From an uncultured bacterium (lineage in GTDB: Bacteria > Bacillota > Clostridia > Lachnospirales > Lachnospiraceae), in NCBI GenBank assembly GCA_947383005.1, contig CANDBT010000033.1, positions 1 to 49,912 of the forward strand: DNA of 49,912 nucleotides, written 5' to 3'. This document shows, in pieces, positions 8,545-17,195 of this stretch; position 1 is the stretch's first letter; every line of letters starts with the position of its first letter. The notes beneath the pieces are model-generated. The model saw only the letters and a list, made by a program, of their open reading frames with translations, was not told the DNA's origin and ran no database searches. The translations under genes were made by a program, and so were the position numbers.

Positions 8545-9615
8545 CTACATCCGCTCGTCCGTAGTGGAAAGAAGGGCATCTATGCCATAATAAAGCGCTT
8601 TTTTCTCTACCGGGCTCATTTCTTCTTTTTGCAGCGCACGGATATAAAAACCAATCATATCCCCGGGATGTTCAGCGAAAAGGCGGCTAAAATCATATTG
8701 CGGTTCCGATTCGTCAATAATTTCGATAATCTGCATTTTTTGCGCCACACTTCTTAAATCAAATTCAATGTCCGGATCTCGTTTGCCCCGGATACGAAGG
8801 CGGTAGATATGCTCGCTGCCTCGCTGGTTGATTTCGTCCAGAATACGGGCGGTCAGTTCACTGTTGGTGGTGGCCGTGGTTACATGGACGATTAAGGGGA
8901 TATAGCGCGCCTGCGACAGGGGAATAAATTCCAGCCGGGTAATCTGAGCGCTGGCAGGATTAATCTCGCCGGCGATAATGCCATGACGTCCCGTCTCTGT
9001 CTTATCTAAAGGTTCGGGGGAACCAGGATAAGCGTAAATATTGTGAGAATCAAGTTCGGGCTTGTGAATATGGCCTAAAGCTATATAAGAAAAGCCGGAC
9101 TGGGTTATCTGATTCTTGTTGATAGGAATATGGGCTTCATCGCCGCCATGTGCCAGCAAAATATGAATGCGGGGGACAGAGGGCGGCTTCAGGTTGTCAA
9201 TTTTGGCTTCGGTGATTTCCGCCGTATGATAGCTGAAGCCTGTCACGTCAATATTTTGCGCAGGGAAAACCAATGTGGTTGGCTCTTCGTCCATAATCCA
9301 GGTAACATTAGGGCACCACTGGAAACTCTTTAAAGCAGAATTGGGCCGAATGCGATCATGGTTTCCGGAGATGGCAATTATCTGGACAGAAGGGATGGTA
9401 GAGAACAGGTAGTTGAGTTCTTTCAGATCCCGCAATAAAGGCTGGCGGTGGAATAAGTCGCCGGCGATAAAGAGAAAGTCCACATCCCGGGCTTTGGCCT
9501 GACGGATAATTTCTGTGAAAGTATCTTTGATGGCCTGGGCACGATCACGGCTCCATGGCTTGTCTCTGTCCGGGTTCATGCCCCAATGGACGTCAGCGGT
9601 GTGGATAAATTTCAT
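8545..9615 (-). CDS. SbcD/YhaO-like metallophosphoesterase (DNA repair exonuclease)
   Basis: The 356-residue protein has the calcineurin-like phosphoesterase motifs of Mre11/SbcD nucleases: D-x-H in FIHTADVHWG at the N-terminus, GDLFHR, GNHDR, then HGGDE and GHIHKPE, which together bind two metal ions. The C-terminal third is less conserved, as expected for the capping and partner-binding part. It would act with the adjacent ATPase to process DNA ends. The gene begins right after the asnS region, with an AGGAGAGATCTTC-type ribosome binding site on the minus strand. Its last codon abuts repeat element A1, which may weaken co-transcription with the ATPase gene. Confidence 0.85.
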   Translation of the reverse strand: MKFIHTADVHWGMNPDRDKPWSRDRAQAIKDTFTEIIRQAKARDVDFLFIAGDLFHRQPLLRDLKELNYLFSTIPSVQIIAISGNHDRIRPNSALKSFQWCPNVTWIMDEEPTTLVFPAQNIDVTGFSYHTAEITEAKIDNLKPPSVPRIHILLAHGGDEAHIPINKNQITQSGFSYIALGHIHKPELDSHNIYAYPGSPEPLDKTETGRHGIIAGEINPASAQITRLEFIPLSQARYIPLIVHVTTATTNSELTARILDEINQRGSEHIYRLRIRGKRDPDIEFDLRSVAQKMQIIEIIDESEPQYDFSRLFAEHPGDMIGFYIRALQKEEMSPVEKKALYYGIDALLSTTDERM

Positions 9616-9649
9616 GAAGATCTCTCCTCTTATGGTTGTTGCTGTTCAT

Positions 9650-9712
9650 GGGGCTTCTTCCTGTCCGGTTCTGCCGGATAAGAAGCATCGGGTATTTTTT
9701 CTGCCCCATGAG
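9650..9712 (-). other. Nested inverted repeat between asnS and the SbcD-like gene
   Basis: Outer arms CATGGGGC and GCCCCATG enclose a second stem (CTTCTT...AAGAAG-type, with CCGG/CCGG). It follows the asnS stop on the minus strand and precedes the nuclease start. There is no T-run after it. It could be a terminator without a U-tract or an RNA processing site. Confidence 0.45.
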
Positions 9713-9719
9713 CGGTAAC

Positions 9720-11111
9720 TTATAATTCGCAGTTATTAACTGTACGTGGGAAAGGAATAACATCACGGATATTGCTCATACCGGTCAGGTACATGACGCA
9801 GCGTTCAAAACCGAGTCCGAAACCGGCGTGACGGTTGGAACCGTATTTGCGCAGATCCAGATAGAAAGAATAGTCCTCTTCCTTAAGGCCCAGCTCGTGC
9901 ATGCGCGCAAGCAACGTATCGTAATTATCTTCACGCTGGCTTCCGCCGATGATTTCGCCGATACCGGGAACCAGGCAGTCCATGGCGGCAACGGTCCGGT
10001 TGTCAGGATTCATCTTCATATAAAAAGCTTTGATTTCCTTGGGATAATCCGTGACAAAAACAGGGCGCTTAAAGATTTGTTCGGTCAGGTAGCGCTCGTG
10101 TTCGGTCTGCAGGTCGCAGCCCCAGGAAACTTTATAGTCAAATTGTTCATTGTTTTTCTCAAGAAGCCCAATCGCTTCTGTATAGGTGATATGGGCAAAT
10201 TCGGAGTTCAGGACACTGTTAAGCCGGTCCAACAGACCTTTGTCAATGAAGCTGTTGAAAAAGGCCATTTCCTCCGGAGCGTTTTCCAGCACATAACGGA
10301 TAATGTGTTTCAGCATTCCTTCGGCTAAATCCATATTGTCCTGTAAATCGGCAAAGGCCATTTCTGGTTCAATCATCCAGAATTCGGCAGCATGGCGGGT
10401 GGTATTGGAATTTTCTGCACGAAAGGTCGGTCCGAAAGTGTATACATTCCGGAAAGCCATCGCATAAGTTTCTACATTAAGCTGGCCGCTGACGGTCAGA
10501 TTGGTAGGCTTGCTGAAGAAATCCTGGGAAAAATCAACGGAGCCGTCATTATTGCGGGGCAGGTTATTCAGATCCATCGTAGTTACCTGAAACATCTCGC
10601 CGGCGCCTTCACAGTCACTTCCGGTGATAATCGGCGTATGCACATAGACAAAATTCCTTTCCTGGAAATATTGATGGATCGCATAAGCAATCAGCGAGCG
10701 AACACGGAAAACCGCCTGGAAGGTGTTGGTGCGGGCACGCAGGTGGGTGATGGTACGAAGGAATTCCAAGGTGTGGCGTTTTTTCTGCAAAGGATAGTCG
10801 GGTGCGGAAGCGCCTTCCACCGTTACCTCAACGGCCTGTATTTCAAAAGGCTGCTTGGCCTGGGGAGTAGCTACCAGGGTGCCTCTGACCAGAATAGCGC
10901 TACCCACATTAAGTTTGCTGATTTCGCTAAAATTAGCGAGGGTATCATGATAGACGATTTGTAATGGTTCAAAATAGCTGCCGTCGCTGACCACAATAAA
11001 CCCAAAAGATTTGGAATCGCGGATGCTGCGTACCCAGCCGCCAATAAAAACTTCCTTGTCCAGATATTTCCCCCTATTCTTATATAATTCTTTTACGGTG
11101 ATCAGATTCAT
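9720..11111 (-). CDS. asnS: Asparaginyl-tRNA synthetase
   Basis: The 463-residue class II aminoacyl-tRNA synthetase attaches asparagine to tRNA-Asn. An N-terminal OB-fold anticodon-binding domain ([19 protein letters not shown]) is followed by the catalytic core. Class II motif 2 appears as [22 protein letters not shown], and motif 3 as [15 protein letters not shown] near the C-terminus. Length and the ending [10 protein letters not shown] are typical of bacterial AsnRS, not AspRS, which is longer. An AAAGGAG ribosome binding site lies upstream of the ATG, and a good promoter is at 11191-11219 on the minus strand. Confidence 0.95.
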   Translation of the reverse strand: MNLITVKELYKNRGKYLDKEVFIGGWVRSIRDSKSFGFIVVSDGSYFEPLQIVYHDTLANFSEISKLNVGSAILVRGTLVATPQAKQPFEIQAVEVTVEGASAPDYPLQKKRHTLEFLRTITHLRARTNTFQAVFRVRSLIAYAIHQYFQERNFVYVHTPIITGSDCEGAGEMFQVTTMDLNNLPRNNDGSVDFSQDFFSKPTNLTVSGQLNVETYAMAFRNVYTFGPTFRAENSNTTRHAAEFWMIEPEMAFADLQDNMDLAEGMLKHIIRYVLENAPEEMAFFNSFIDKGLLDRLNSVLNSEFAHITYTEAIGLLEKNNEQFDYKVSWGCDLQTEHERYLTEQIFKRPVFVTDYPKEIKAFYMKMNPDNRTVAAMDCLVPGIGEIIGGSQREDNYDTLLARMHELGLKEEDYSFYLDLRKYGSNRHAGFGLGFERCVMYLTGMSNIRDVIPFPRTVNNCEL

Positions 11112-11190
11112 GAGATTCTCCTTTGCTTATCAGTATTGATTATTCCCTTTTGGGAACTATATATAGTTGTTTTACCGCTTTATTGTAACA

Positions 11191-11219
11191 ATTATACTTT
11201 ATTTTATAAAAGGATTCAA
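11191..11219 (-). promoter_or_regulatory. Promoter for asnS
   Basis: Read on the minus strand, TTGAAT and TATAAT are separated by 17 bases. The start point would be about 75 bases before the asnS start codon. The leader contains CCCAAAAGGG, a short palindrome, but no T-box signature. Confidence 0.7.
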
Positions 11220-11502
11220 GGGAAAGAAAAAAATATAGGGTGGGACACACATCAAGCCAATTCCTATTAAAAATGTCGGAAAATGCACGAAAAACATTAA
11301 GAATAGCTGTAAAATTTGTTCACTATTTTGGAAATGTGTGTTATAATAAAATCGTAATCAGCAGTGCAAATATTTTCCGCAGACAGTACAGGGATTCGGC
11401 GAGATTTTAACCCTAATGTGAACATAATTGGCAGACAAAGCGGATTCAGCAAGGCGCTGCATAAAGGACTGCATAAAAATACTACAGCGGGGTGAGGATA
11501 GC
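11220..11502. other. Intergenic region between asnS and glgC
   Basis: The divergent gap holds the asnS promoter on its left side and the glgC promoter at 11319-11347. Apart from AT-rich sequence and an untranslated glgC leader of roughly 150 bases, nothing else is recognised. Confidence 0.5.
11319..11347 (+). promoter_or_regulatory. Probable promoter for glgC-glgD-spoVG
   Basis: A perfect TATAAT at 11342-11347 is preceded after 17 bases by TTCACT; an alternative TTGTTC lies 3 bases further upstream. It is the only good match before glgC. Confidence 0.55.
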
Positions 11503-12777
11503 GTGATTAAAAAAGAAATGATTGCCATGCTTTTGGCGGGAGGACAAGGCAGCCGCCTTGGGGTTTTGACGCAAAAAGTGGCAAAACCGGCGGTTTCCTT
11601 CGGGGGGAAGTACAGGATCATAGATTTTCCTCTGAGTAATTGCATTAATTCGGGTGTGGATACGGTTGGCGTGCTTACGCAATACCAGCCTTTGCGCCTG
11701 AACGCGCATATTGGCATAGGCATTCCCTGGGATTTGGATCGTAATGTGGGCGGTGTGACGATTTTGCCGCCATATGAAAAGAGCGTTGGCAGCGATTGGT
11801 ATACAGGGACGGCCAATGCTATATTCCAAAATTTGGAATATATGGAAACATACCATCCGGATTATGTATTGATTTTGTCCGGTGATCATATTTATAAGAT
11901 GGATTACGAAGTAATGCTGGAGTATCATAAGGCGAATAATGCGGATATCACGATTGCCGCTATGCCTGTGCCTTTAAAAGAGGCGGGGCGCTTTGGCATA
12001 GTAATTACCGATGAAGCGAATCAGATCACTGAATTTGAGGAGAAACCGGAAAACCCGAGAAGCAATCTGGCTTCCATGGGGATTTATATATTTAGCTGGC
12101 CGGTATTGAAAGAAGCACTGATTCATTTGTCGAAGGAGCCGGGATGTGATTTTGGCAAACACATTATTCCTTACTGCCATAACAGCGGCAGACGGATTTT
12201 TGCATACGAGTATAACGGATACTGGAAAGATGTAGGTACTTTGGGCGCTTATTGGGAAGCCAATATGGAGCTGATTGACATTATTCCGGAATTTAATTTG
12301 TATGAAGAGTATTGGAAGATCTATACTAAGAGTGACATTATCCCTCCCCAATATGTGGCGGAGAAGGCAATCATAGACCGAAGCATCATCGGTGAAGGTA
12401 CGGAAATTTATGGTGAAGTGCATAATTCCGTGATCGGAGCCGGTGTTGAGATCCGGGCAGGAGCCGTTGTCCGGGACTCGATTATTATGCGTGACTGTGT
12501 AGTCGGAGAGGGGGCAGAAGTGACGAAGGCCATAGTGGCAGAGGAGTCTGTCATTGGGGCAGGCGCTCAGTTGGGAGTCGGAGAGTATGCGCCTAACCGA
12601 TATGATCCGAAGGTATACCAATTCGATTTGGTCACCATAGGAGAGCACAGTGTGATTCCGGATAATGTAAAGATTGGTAAGAATACCGCGATTTCCGGTG
12701 TCACGGCCGCAGAGGATTACCCGGCCGGAAGTCTGGCAGGCGGAGAATCCATTATAAAGGCAGGTGATGTGCAATGA
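11503..12777 (+). CDS. glgC: Glucose-1-phosphate adenylyltransferase, catalytic subunit
   Basis: GlgC makes ADP-glucose from ATP and glucose 1-phosphate, the committed step of bacterial glycogen synthesis. The nucleotide-binding loop [14 protein letters not shown] is at residues about 10-24. [19 protein letters not shown] and the FEEKP motif are present. The C-terminal half is a left-handed beta-helix of hexapeptide repeats (IGEGTEIYG and following). The GTG at 11503 was chosen as start because GGTGAGG is 5-6 bases upstream and it gives the family's usual N-terminus ([10 protein letters not shown], 424 residues). It overlaps glgD by 4 bases. Confidence 0.93.
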   Translation: MIKKEMIAMLLAGGQGSRLGVLTQKVAKPAVSFGGKYRIIDFPLSNCINSGVDTVGVLTQYQPLRLNAHIGIGIPWDLDRNVGGVTILPPYEKSVGSDWYTGTANAIFQNLEYMETYHPDYVLILSGDHIYKMDYEVMLEYHKANNADITIAAMPVPLKEAGRFGIVITDEANQITEFEEKPENPRSNLASMGIYIFSWPVLKEALIHLSKEPGCDFGKHIIPYCHNSGRRIFAYEYNGYWKDVGTLGAYWEANMELIDIIPEFNLYEEYWKIYTKSDIIPPQYVAEKAIIDRSIIGEGTEIYGEVHNSVIGAGVEIRAGAVVRDSIIMRDCVVGEGAEVTKAIVAEESVIGAGAQLGVGEYAPNRYDPKVYQFDLVTIGEHSVIPDNVKIGKNTAISGVTAAEDYPAGSLAGGESIIKAGDVQ

Positions 12778-13895
12778 GAGCGATCGGTATCGTCTTGGCG
12801 GGCGGAAACAGTAAGAGAATGCGAGAGTTATCAAACAAGCGGGCCATAGCTGCTATGCCAGTTGCCGGAAGCTATCGCAGTATTGATTTTGCGTTAAGCA
12901 GCATGAGCAATTCCCACATTCAACAAGTGGCTGTATTTACTCAGTACAATTCACGCTCTTTAAATGAACATCTTAGTTCTTCTAAATGGTGGGATTTCGG
13001 CAGGAAGCAGGGCGGGCTGTATGTATTTACCCCGACAATTACCGCAGAAAACAGTGATTGGTACCGGGGAACGGCTGATGCGCTGTATCAGAACCTGGCA
13101 TTTTTGAAGAATAGCCACGAGCCTTATGTAGTGATTGCTTCTGGAGATGGTGTGTATAAATTAGACTACAATAAGGTGCTTGAGTATCATATTGCAAAAA
13201 AAGCAGATATTACTGTTGTATGCAGGGAGCTTCCGCAAGAGGAAGATGCTACCCGTTTTGGCGGAATTTCGCTCAATAGTGACGGGCGAATTGTGGAGTT
13301 TGAGGAAAAGCCGGTTATGGCGATTTCCAATATTGTATCTTGTGGGATATATGTGATCCGGCGCCGTCAGCTTATTGAATTAATTGAGCGGTGCGCGGCG
13401 GAAGATCGGGTGGATTTTGTGCGGGATATCTTGGTCCGCTATAAAAATCTAAAGAGAATATTTGGTTATAAAATGGATAGTTACTGGAGCAATATTGCTT
13501 CTGTGGATTCCTACTATCGGACAAACATGGATTTTTTGAAGCCGGAAGTGCGCAATTATTTTTTCAGAGAGTATCCGAATGTTTATTCTAAAGTAGACGA
13601 CCTGCCACCGGCTAAATATAATCCCGGCGCAGTAGTGAAAAACAGCCTGGTTTCCAGCGGCTCGATTGTCAATGGAACGGTGGAGAATTCTATCTTGTTT
13701 AAAAAGGCATATGTAGGTAATAACTGCGTGATTAGGAATTCCATTATTCTTAATGATGTTTATATCGGGGACGATACCGTCATTGAGAATTGCATTGTGG
13801 AGAGCCGCGATACCATCCGTGCCAATACAACTTATATCGGCACGCCGGAAGAAATTAAAATCGTGGTTGAAAAAAATGAAAGGTACGCATTGTAG
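12774..13895 (+). CDS. glgD: Glycogen biosynthesis protein GlgD (regulatory subunit)
   Basis: The 373-residue GlgC paralogue is the non-catalytic or regulatory partner that in Firmicutes forms a GlgC-GlgD complex with higher activity. The nucleotide-loop region is altered ([20 protein letters not shown] in place of GGQGSRL), consistent with weak or absent catalysis. [15 protein letters not shown] and the FEEKP motif remain, and a beta-helix follows from about residue 285. Its ATG overlaps the glgC stop, so translation is coupled. spoVG begins 20 bases after its stop, suggesting one transcript. Confidence 0.92.
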   Translation: MRAIGIVLAGGNSKRMRELSNKRAIAAMPVAGSYRSIDFALSSMSNSHIQQVAVFTQYNSRSLNEHLSSSKWWDFGRKQGGLYVFTPTITAENSDWYRGTADALYQNLAFLKNSHEPYVVIASGDGVYKLDYNKVLEYHIAKKADITVVCRELPQEEDATRFGGISLNSDGRIVEFEEKPVMAISNIVSCGIYVIRRRQLIELIERCAAEDRVDFVRDILVRYKNLKRIFGYKMDSYWSNIASVDSYYRTNMDFLKPEVRNYFFREYPNVYSKVDDLPPAKYNPGAVVKNSLVSSGSIVNGTVENSILFKKAYVGNNCVIRNSIILNDVYIGDDTVIENCIVESRDTIRANTTYIGTPEEIKIVVEKNERYAL

Positions 13896-13915
13896 AAGAG
13901 GAAGGGGTTGCAAGC

Positions 13916-14188
13916 ATGCAGATTACAGATGTGAGAGTAAGAAGGATTGAAAAAGAAGGTAAAATGAAAGCAATCGTCTCGATTACTCTTGATAATGAGT
14001 TTGTGATTCATGATATCAAAGTAATCGAGGGAGAAAAGGGATTGTTTATCGCCATGCCGAGCAGGAAAGCGGCGGATGGCGAGTACCGCGATATCGCTCA
14101 TCCGATTAATTCGGAGACGAGAGATATGATCCAGAAAGTGATTTTAGAAAAATACGAGACTACAATGCTAGACAACCAGGAAGGATAA
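13916..14188 (+). CDS. spoVG: SpoVG family regulator
   Basis: The 90-residue protein matches SpoVG over its whole length ([11 protein letters not shown], then [21 protein letters not shown] and [13 protein letters not shown]). SpoVG is a small nucleic-acid-binding protein tied to sporulation, septation and envelope regulation in Firmicutes. It follows glgD with a GGAAGGGG ribosome binding site, so it may be made from the glycogen operon transcript. A strong hairpin closes the unit. Confidence 0.95.
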   Translation: MQITDVRVRRIEKEGKMKAIVSITLDNEFVIHDIKVIEGEKGLFIAMPSRKAADGEYRDIAHPINSETRDMIQKVILEKYETTMLDNQEG

Positions 14189-14233
14189 AGGGGATGGCGG
14201 AAGATTCGTTGAGAATCTGCCGCCATCCCCTTT
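14187..14233 (+). terminator. Terminator after spoVG
   Basis: Fourteen-base arms (AAAGGGGATGGCGG and its complement at 14220-14233) plus an inner AGATTC/GAATCT pairing make a very stable stem. Only TTT follows, so it relies on stem strength. A second hairpin (ACAAAACGTGT/ACGCGTTTTGT) lies at about 14247-14277. Confidence 0.7.
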
Positions 14234-14381
14234 GCTATGAAGTGCCCAACAAAACGTGTTAGTGACGCGTTTTGTCGGATTATGCACAGGGCTGTCTATA
14301 GGGGGTTGCTGCTGGCGCGGTATGGGAGCTAGTTTTGAAGTTGCAAAAAGAAATATAAAAATATTAAAAAGCAATATATAG

Positions 14382-14410
14382 TTGACATTATGCAAACAAT
14401 ATGATAAAAT
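14382..14410 (+). promoter_or_regulatory. Consensus promoter for the small HTH regulator
   Basis: A perfect TTGACA at 14382-14387 is followed after 17 bases by TAAAAT. The start point would be near 14417, leaving a leader of about 22 bases. Confidence 0.75.
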
Positions 14411-14438
14411 CCTTTTGTGATCAAGAGGAGGTGGCGGA

Positions 14439-14639
14439 TTGAAAAACTTAAAGCTTAAAGCAGCCCGGGCAGGTAAGGATTTGTCACAGGAAGACCTGGC
14501 GAATTTGGTAGGAGTTACCCGTCAGACGATTGGGATGATTGAGGCGGGGAAATACAATCCTACATTAAAGCTGTGCCTGGCGATTTGCAAAGTGCTGGAC
14601 AAAACATTAGATCAATTATTTTGGGAAGAGGAGATGTGA
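14439..14639 (+). CDS. Small XRE-family helix-turn-helix regulator
   Basis: The 66-residue protein consists almost entirely of one XRE/Cro-type DNA-binding domain (LSQEDLANLVGVTRQTIGMIEAGKYNPTL as the HTH, then a C-terminal DQLFWEE helix), like YozG/MrpR-type mini-regulators. Translation starts at TTG with AGGAGGTGG 6 bases upstream; no ATG exists upstream in frame. The stop overlaps the next start by one base, a common arrangement for this regulator with a membrane protein gene. It probably represses its own promoter. Confidence 0.85.
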   Translation: MKNLKLKAARAGKDLSQEDLANLVGVTRQTIGMIEAGKYNPTLKLCLAICKVLDKTLDQLFWEEEM

Positions 14640-15067
14640 TGATGGATGAGAGGATTTATCAAGGACAGCAAAAAATTTGGAGTGAGATGGGAAGGCTGAT
14701 GTATTACCTGGCGGTGTTTTCCCTGCTGATCAAAGGTTTGGCTCTGCATATGGGACTGGGACAATGCGTGACGGAATATTTGATTGTTATTGGCGTGCCG
14801 GTATATCATCTGATTCGTTCCTGGCAGTTAAAGATTTCTTTTCTCCCGGCAAAGGGGAAAGCAAGGAAAAGGGTTTGGCTGATCCGGTTTCTCGAGGTGG
14901 TGCTAATCGGTGGATATTGTATTTTCAGCAATGATTTGGATATGGAAACAGGAATAGTATTTATAATTGTTTTTGTAACTATTTTTTCTGTCACGCGGAT
15001 GCTTACGGTTTATCTGGAAGAGAAAAGAGCTAGGCGCCTGGAAAGGGAATTTGACGAAGAAGATTGA
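14639..15067 (+). CDS. Membrane protein paired with HTH regulator (DUF6773-like)
   Basis: The 142-residue protein has four hydrophobic segments (about 15-32, 40-57, 84-100 and 105-122) and charged ends. The opening (DERIYQGQQKIWSEMGRLMYYL) and the pairing with a small XRE regulator resemble DUF6773 proteins; I recognise the type only moderately well. GAGGAG sits 5 bases before the ATG at 14639. The function of the family is not known; a membrane sensor or partner controlling the HTH protein is a reasonable guess. Confidence 0.6.
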   Translation: MMDERIYQGQQKIWSEMGRLMYYLAVFSLLIKGLALHMGLGQCVTEYLIVIGVPVYHLIRSWQLKISFLPAKGKARKRVWLIRFLEVVLIGGYCIFSNDLDMETGIVFIIVFVTIFSVTRMLTVYLEEKRARRLEREFDEED

Positions 15068-15146
15068 AATGCCATGTTCTTTAAGTCATCCTATACAAAC
15101 AGAACATAAAAATCGGAAAAAAATAGGATATATTTACTATATTTGA

Positions 15147-15175
15147 TTGAAATTGTTAAATGAAAATGCTATAAT
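15147..15175 (+). promoter_or_regulatory. Strong promoter opening a long structured leader
   Basis: TTGAAA at 15147-15152 and a perfect TATAAT at 15170-15175 have 17-base spacing. Transcription would begin near 15182, about 340 bases before the next annotated gene, so it drives a long leader or a separate small RNA. Confidence 0.75.
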
Positions 15176-15180
15176 TGGAA

Positions 15181-15280
15181 ATACCATATGGCGGCGGGGA
15201 CGTTAATATCCGCAGCGGATAAGCAGCATAGGTATTCAGTGGATGCCGGGAGCGCCGCGTGTCGGTGGTATACATATGAC
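15181..15280 (+). ncRNA. Candidate structured RNA leader, class not recognised
   Basis: Right at the predicted start point, ATACC (15181-15185) can pair with GGTAT (about 15270-15275), and GCGGCG (15190-15196) with CGCCGC (about 15250-15256), enclosing about 50 bases. A block CATATG-(N)-GGCGGGGACG occurs twice (15186 and 15275). It does not match riboswitch consensus sequences I know. Two tiny reading frames (from 15188 and 15243) exist inside but lack ribosome binding sites. It could be a leader of the secreted hydrolase gene or an independent RNA. Confidence 0.4.
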
Positions 15281-15349
15281 ATTGGCGGGGACGGAGGGTG
15301 ACAAAATACACATCAGCTTGTTGCGCGATGTTTGACCAGCCGTACAATA

Positions 15350-15497
15350 GTTACTGTTCACAGGTATCCTGTGAACAGTAACCGCATATGCCCATTAGAA
15401 ATCGCCTGACGGCGATGGGGCATATGCTTTGGTTTCCTAACTGTATTAGCCTATGGCTAATCAGCGGAGTGATTAGCCATGGTATGAACAGTAACGT
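15350..15497. repeat. Composite palindromic repeat B1
   Basis: A perfect 15-base inverted repeat (GTTACTGTTCACAGG, spacer TAT, complement at 15368-15382) is followed by three more hairpins: GCATATGCCC/GGGCATATGC with an inner CGCC/GGCG, ATTAGCC/GGCTAAT, and CTAATCA/TGATTAG. The block ends with GAACAGTAAC again at 15486-15495. Related pieces are at 8309 and 24297. It lies directly before the ribosome binding site of the secreted hydrolase gene. Confidence 0.75.
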
Positions 15498-15521
15498 ACA
15501 ATTCAAATAGGAGGACTGAAA

Positions 15522-16913
15522 ATGAAGAGAAACGTAGTACCAATGATGTTGGCATGCGCAATGGCCGTGTCTATGCTGCCCGGCTTTGGGCGTATTCACG
15601 CGGAAGCCGCTTCTGATTCGGCTCAGGACACTTATCGATGCCAGTTGCATGCCAAAGTAACGGATGCCGGCGAAGTGGTAAATGAAGTAGTGATTAATTT
15701 TGGTGAAGATAAGAAAGCGGCCAATATTGATGTGGATACTTTTACGATCCATGCAGTCGGCACAGTGAAAGATTTTCTTGCGGGTACCGGCCTGGAGAGC
15801 AGCGGAGATTATGACATTGACCGTAAGGTTGTGGCTGTGGAGACGGCTGGCCAATGGGTGAGCCTGCGTATGGACCAGTCAGAAGGGGCGACCCTCGCGT
15901 ATACCTCCGGTTCCCGGAATTATCCGGCTACCCTGACTTATACGATTACCCAGAATAAGCCCTTCACGTTGACGGCGGCTGACGGAACGGTTCTGAATGA
16001 AGAGTATATGGCTGTTTTTATCTGCGATAATTCTGTTGTTAATCCGGAGACGGCTAAATTCGAATCGGTGAAGGTTCCAGGCGGTATCAATTACCAGTTC
16101 TATAATGCCGGTGAAGGCGTGGACAAGCTGGTGGTTTGGTTCCATGGAAACGGCGAAGGCGATTTATTATCTTCCGGTAACAACGTAGCGCAGATGCTGG
16201 CCAACAGAGGAACGGTTGCCTGGGCTTCCGATGAATTCCAGGAGATTTTCGGCAAGGCTCATGTTATGGCTTTCCAGGCTCCGGATACCTGGTATTATGC
16301 CCAGAGAGACGGATTGCTGGACAAAGCGGCCAATGAAATTAACGAAGTGATTCAGAAATATGGCGTGAATCCGCAGAAGGTTGTCGTTTCCGGATGTTCC
16401 GCAGGCGGCTATATGACGACGAGGATGCTGATTGCCCATCCAAACATGTTTGCGGCGGCTATGATCAACTGCCCGGCTTTGGATGTGGCTTCTGCCCGCG
16501 GCGGCGAGACCCCGACGGACGAAGAGCTGGCTTCCATCAAGGCTTCCAATACGGCAATCTGGCTGGTACAGGGTGCAACGGACAGCGTAGTGGCGACAGA
16601 TCAGTGTTCCCGGCGCCTGTTCAATATCCTGACGGACGGACAGCAGGTCAGCGAGAGCAGGATTAAGCAGGAGCTGCCGCAGAATTCCGATATGACTACT
16701 TATGAGACGGCGGATAATAAGTATAAACTGTCCCTTTATGATACTACCGAAGAGGGCAAGCTGAGATTTGCCGAAGATTATGACTGGGATGGCGTGATGA
16801 CGGAAGTACAATACAGCAATCACTGGTCCTGGATTTATACATTGAAAAATGATCCCAGGACAGCAAACGGAACACATATCGTGAACTGGGCGGCGGGATT
16901 TGTTGTTGACTAA
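15522..16913 (+). CDS. Secreted alpha/beta-hydrolase (esterase or prolyl-oligopeptidase-like)
   Basis: The 463-residue protein has a signal peptide (KR, hydrophobic core, cleavage near HAEAA, residue about 28). An N-terminal beta-sandwich of about 150 residues is followed by an alpha/beta-hydrolase domain that starts near KLVVWFHGNGEGD (oxyanion region). The nucleophile is Ser293 in SGCSAGGYM. Likely partners are the Asp in WLVQGATDSVV and the His in YSNHWSWIY. This architecture occurs in secreted clostridial feruloyl-esterase or peptidase-like hydrolases, and the substrate cannot be assigned. AGGAGG lies before the ATG. Confidence 0.8.
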   Translation: MKRNVVPMMLACAMAVSMLPGFGRIHAEAASDSAQDTYRCQLHAKVTDAGEVVNEVVINFGEDKKAANIDVDTFTIHAVGTVKDFLAGTGLESSGDYDIDRKVVAVETAGQWVSLRMDQSEGATLAYTSGSRNYPATLTYTITQNKPFTLTAADGTVLNEEYMAVFICDNSVVNPETAKFESVKVPGGINYQFYNAGEGVDKLVVWFHGNGEGDLLSSGNNVAQMLANRGTVAWASDEFQEIFGKAHVMAFQAPDTWYYAQRDGLLDKAANEINEVIQKYGVNPQKVVVSGCSAGGYMTTRMLIAHPNMFAAAMINCPALDVASARGGETPTDEELASIKASNTAIWLVQGATDSVVATDQCSRRLFNILTDGQQVSESRIKQELPQNSDMTTYETADNKYKLSLYDTTEEGKLRFAEDYDWDGVMTEVQYSNHWSWIYTLKNDPRTANGTHIVNWAAGFVVD

Positions 16914-17087
16914 CGAAATTCAGGCGTAAACAGCGTGCGCTGCTTGCCCGGGAATTGATGTGATGCTGTACTGGAGGCCGTGCAAGGTCTGGCTTGGTGA
17001 AGCGAAGTATATACTGTATTGACTATAATAACAGATAAAATTAGCCAAGTTGCCGGGCGGTACAGAAAACAGATGGGAAAAATAGCC

Positions 17088-17118
17088 TGGAGGGGGCAGT
17101 TCCTTCCAAGCTTTTTTT
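17088..17118 (+). terminator. Intrinsic terminator after the secreted hydrolase
   Basis: TGGAGGG and CCTTCCA form a 7-bp stem (one G-T pair) followed by AAGC and a run of seven T. It lies about 80 bases before the next gene, so it ends the hydrolase transcript or acts as an attenuator for the wall-binding protein. Confidence 0.65.
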
Positions 17119-17195
17119 GAGGGCGCAATTAAGGGAATTTAACTATGGAAAACAAAAAGACTGGGAAAGTTTTGCACAGGATAAGGAGAGAGATG

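Noticed and set aside
10392-10964. 190-codon plus-strand frame opposite asnS
   Set aside because: asnS is unambiguous on the minus strand; this frame has no start context.
15188-15300. 37-codon frame beginning at the ATG just after the predicted transcript start
   Set aside because: Only about six bases of leader and no ribosome binding site; a leaderless peptide would be unusual in Firmicutes. Kept only as part of the RNA candidate.
17035-17075. AGCCAAGTTGCCGGGCGG, resembling the 3' half of a c-di-GMP-I riboswitch
   Set aside because: The conserved 5' half (CGCAAAGC-type segment) is not found upstream, and no well-placed promoter precedes it.
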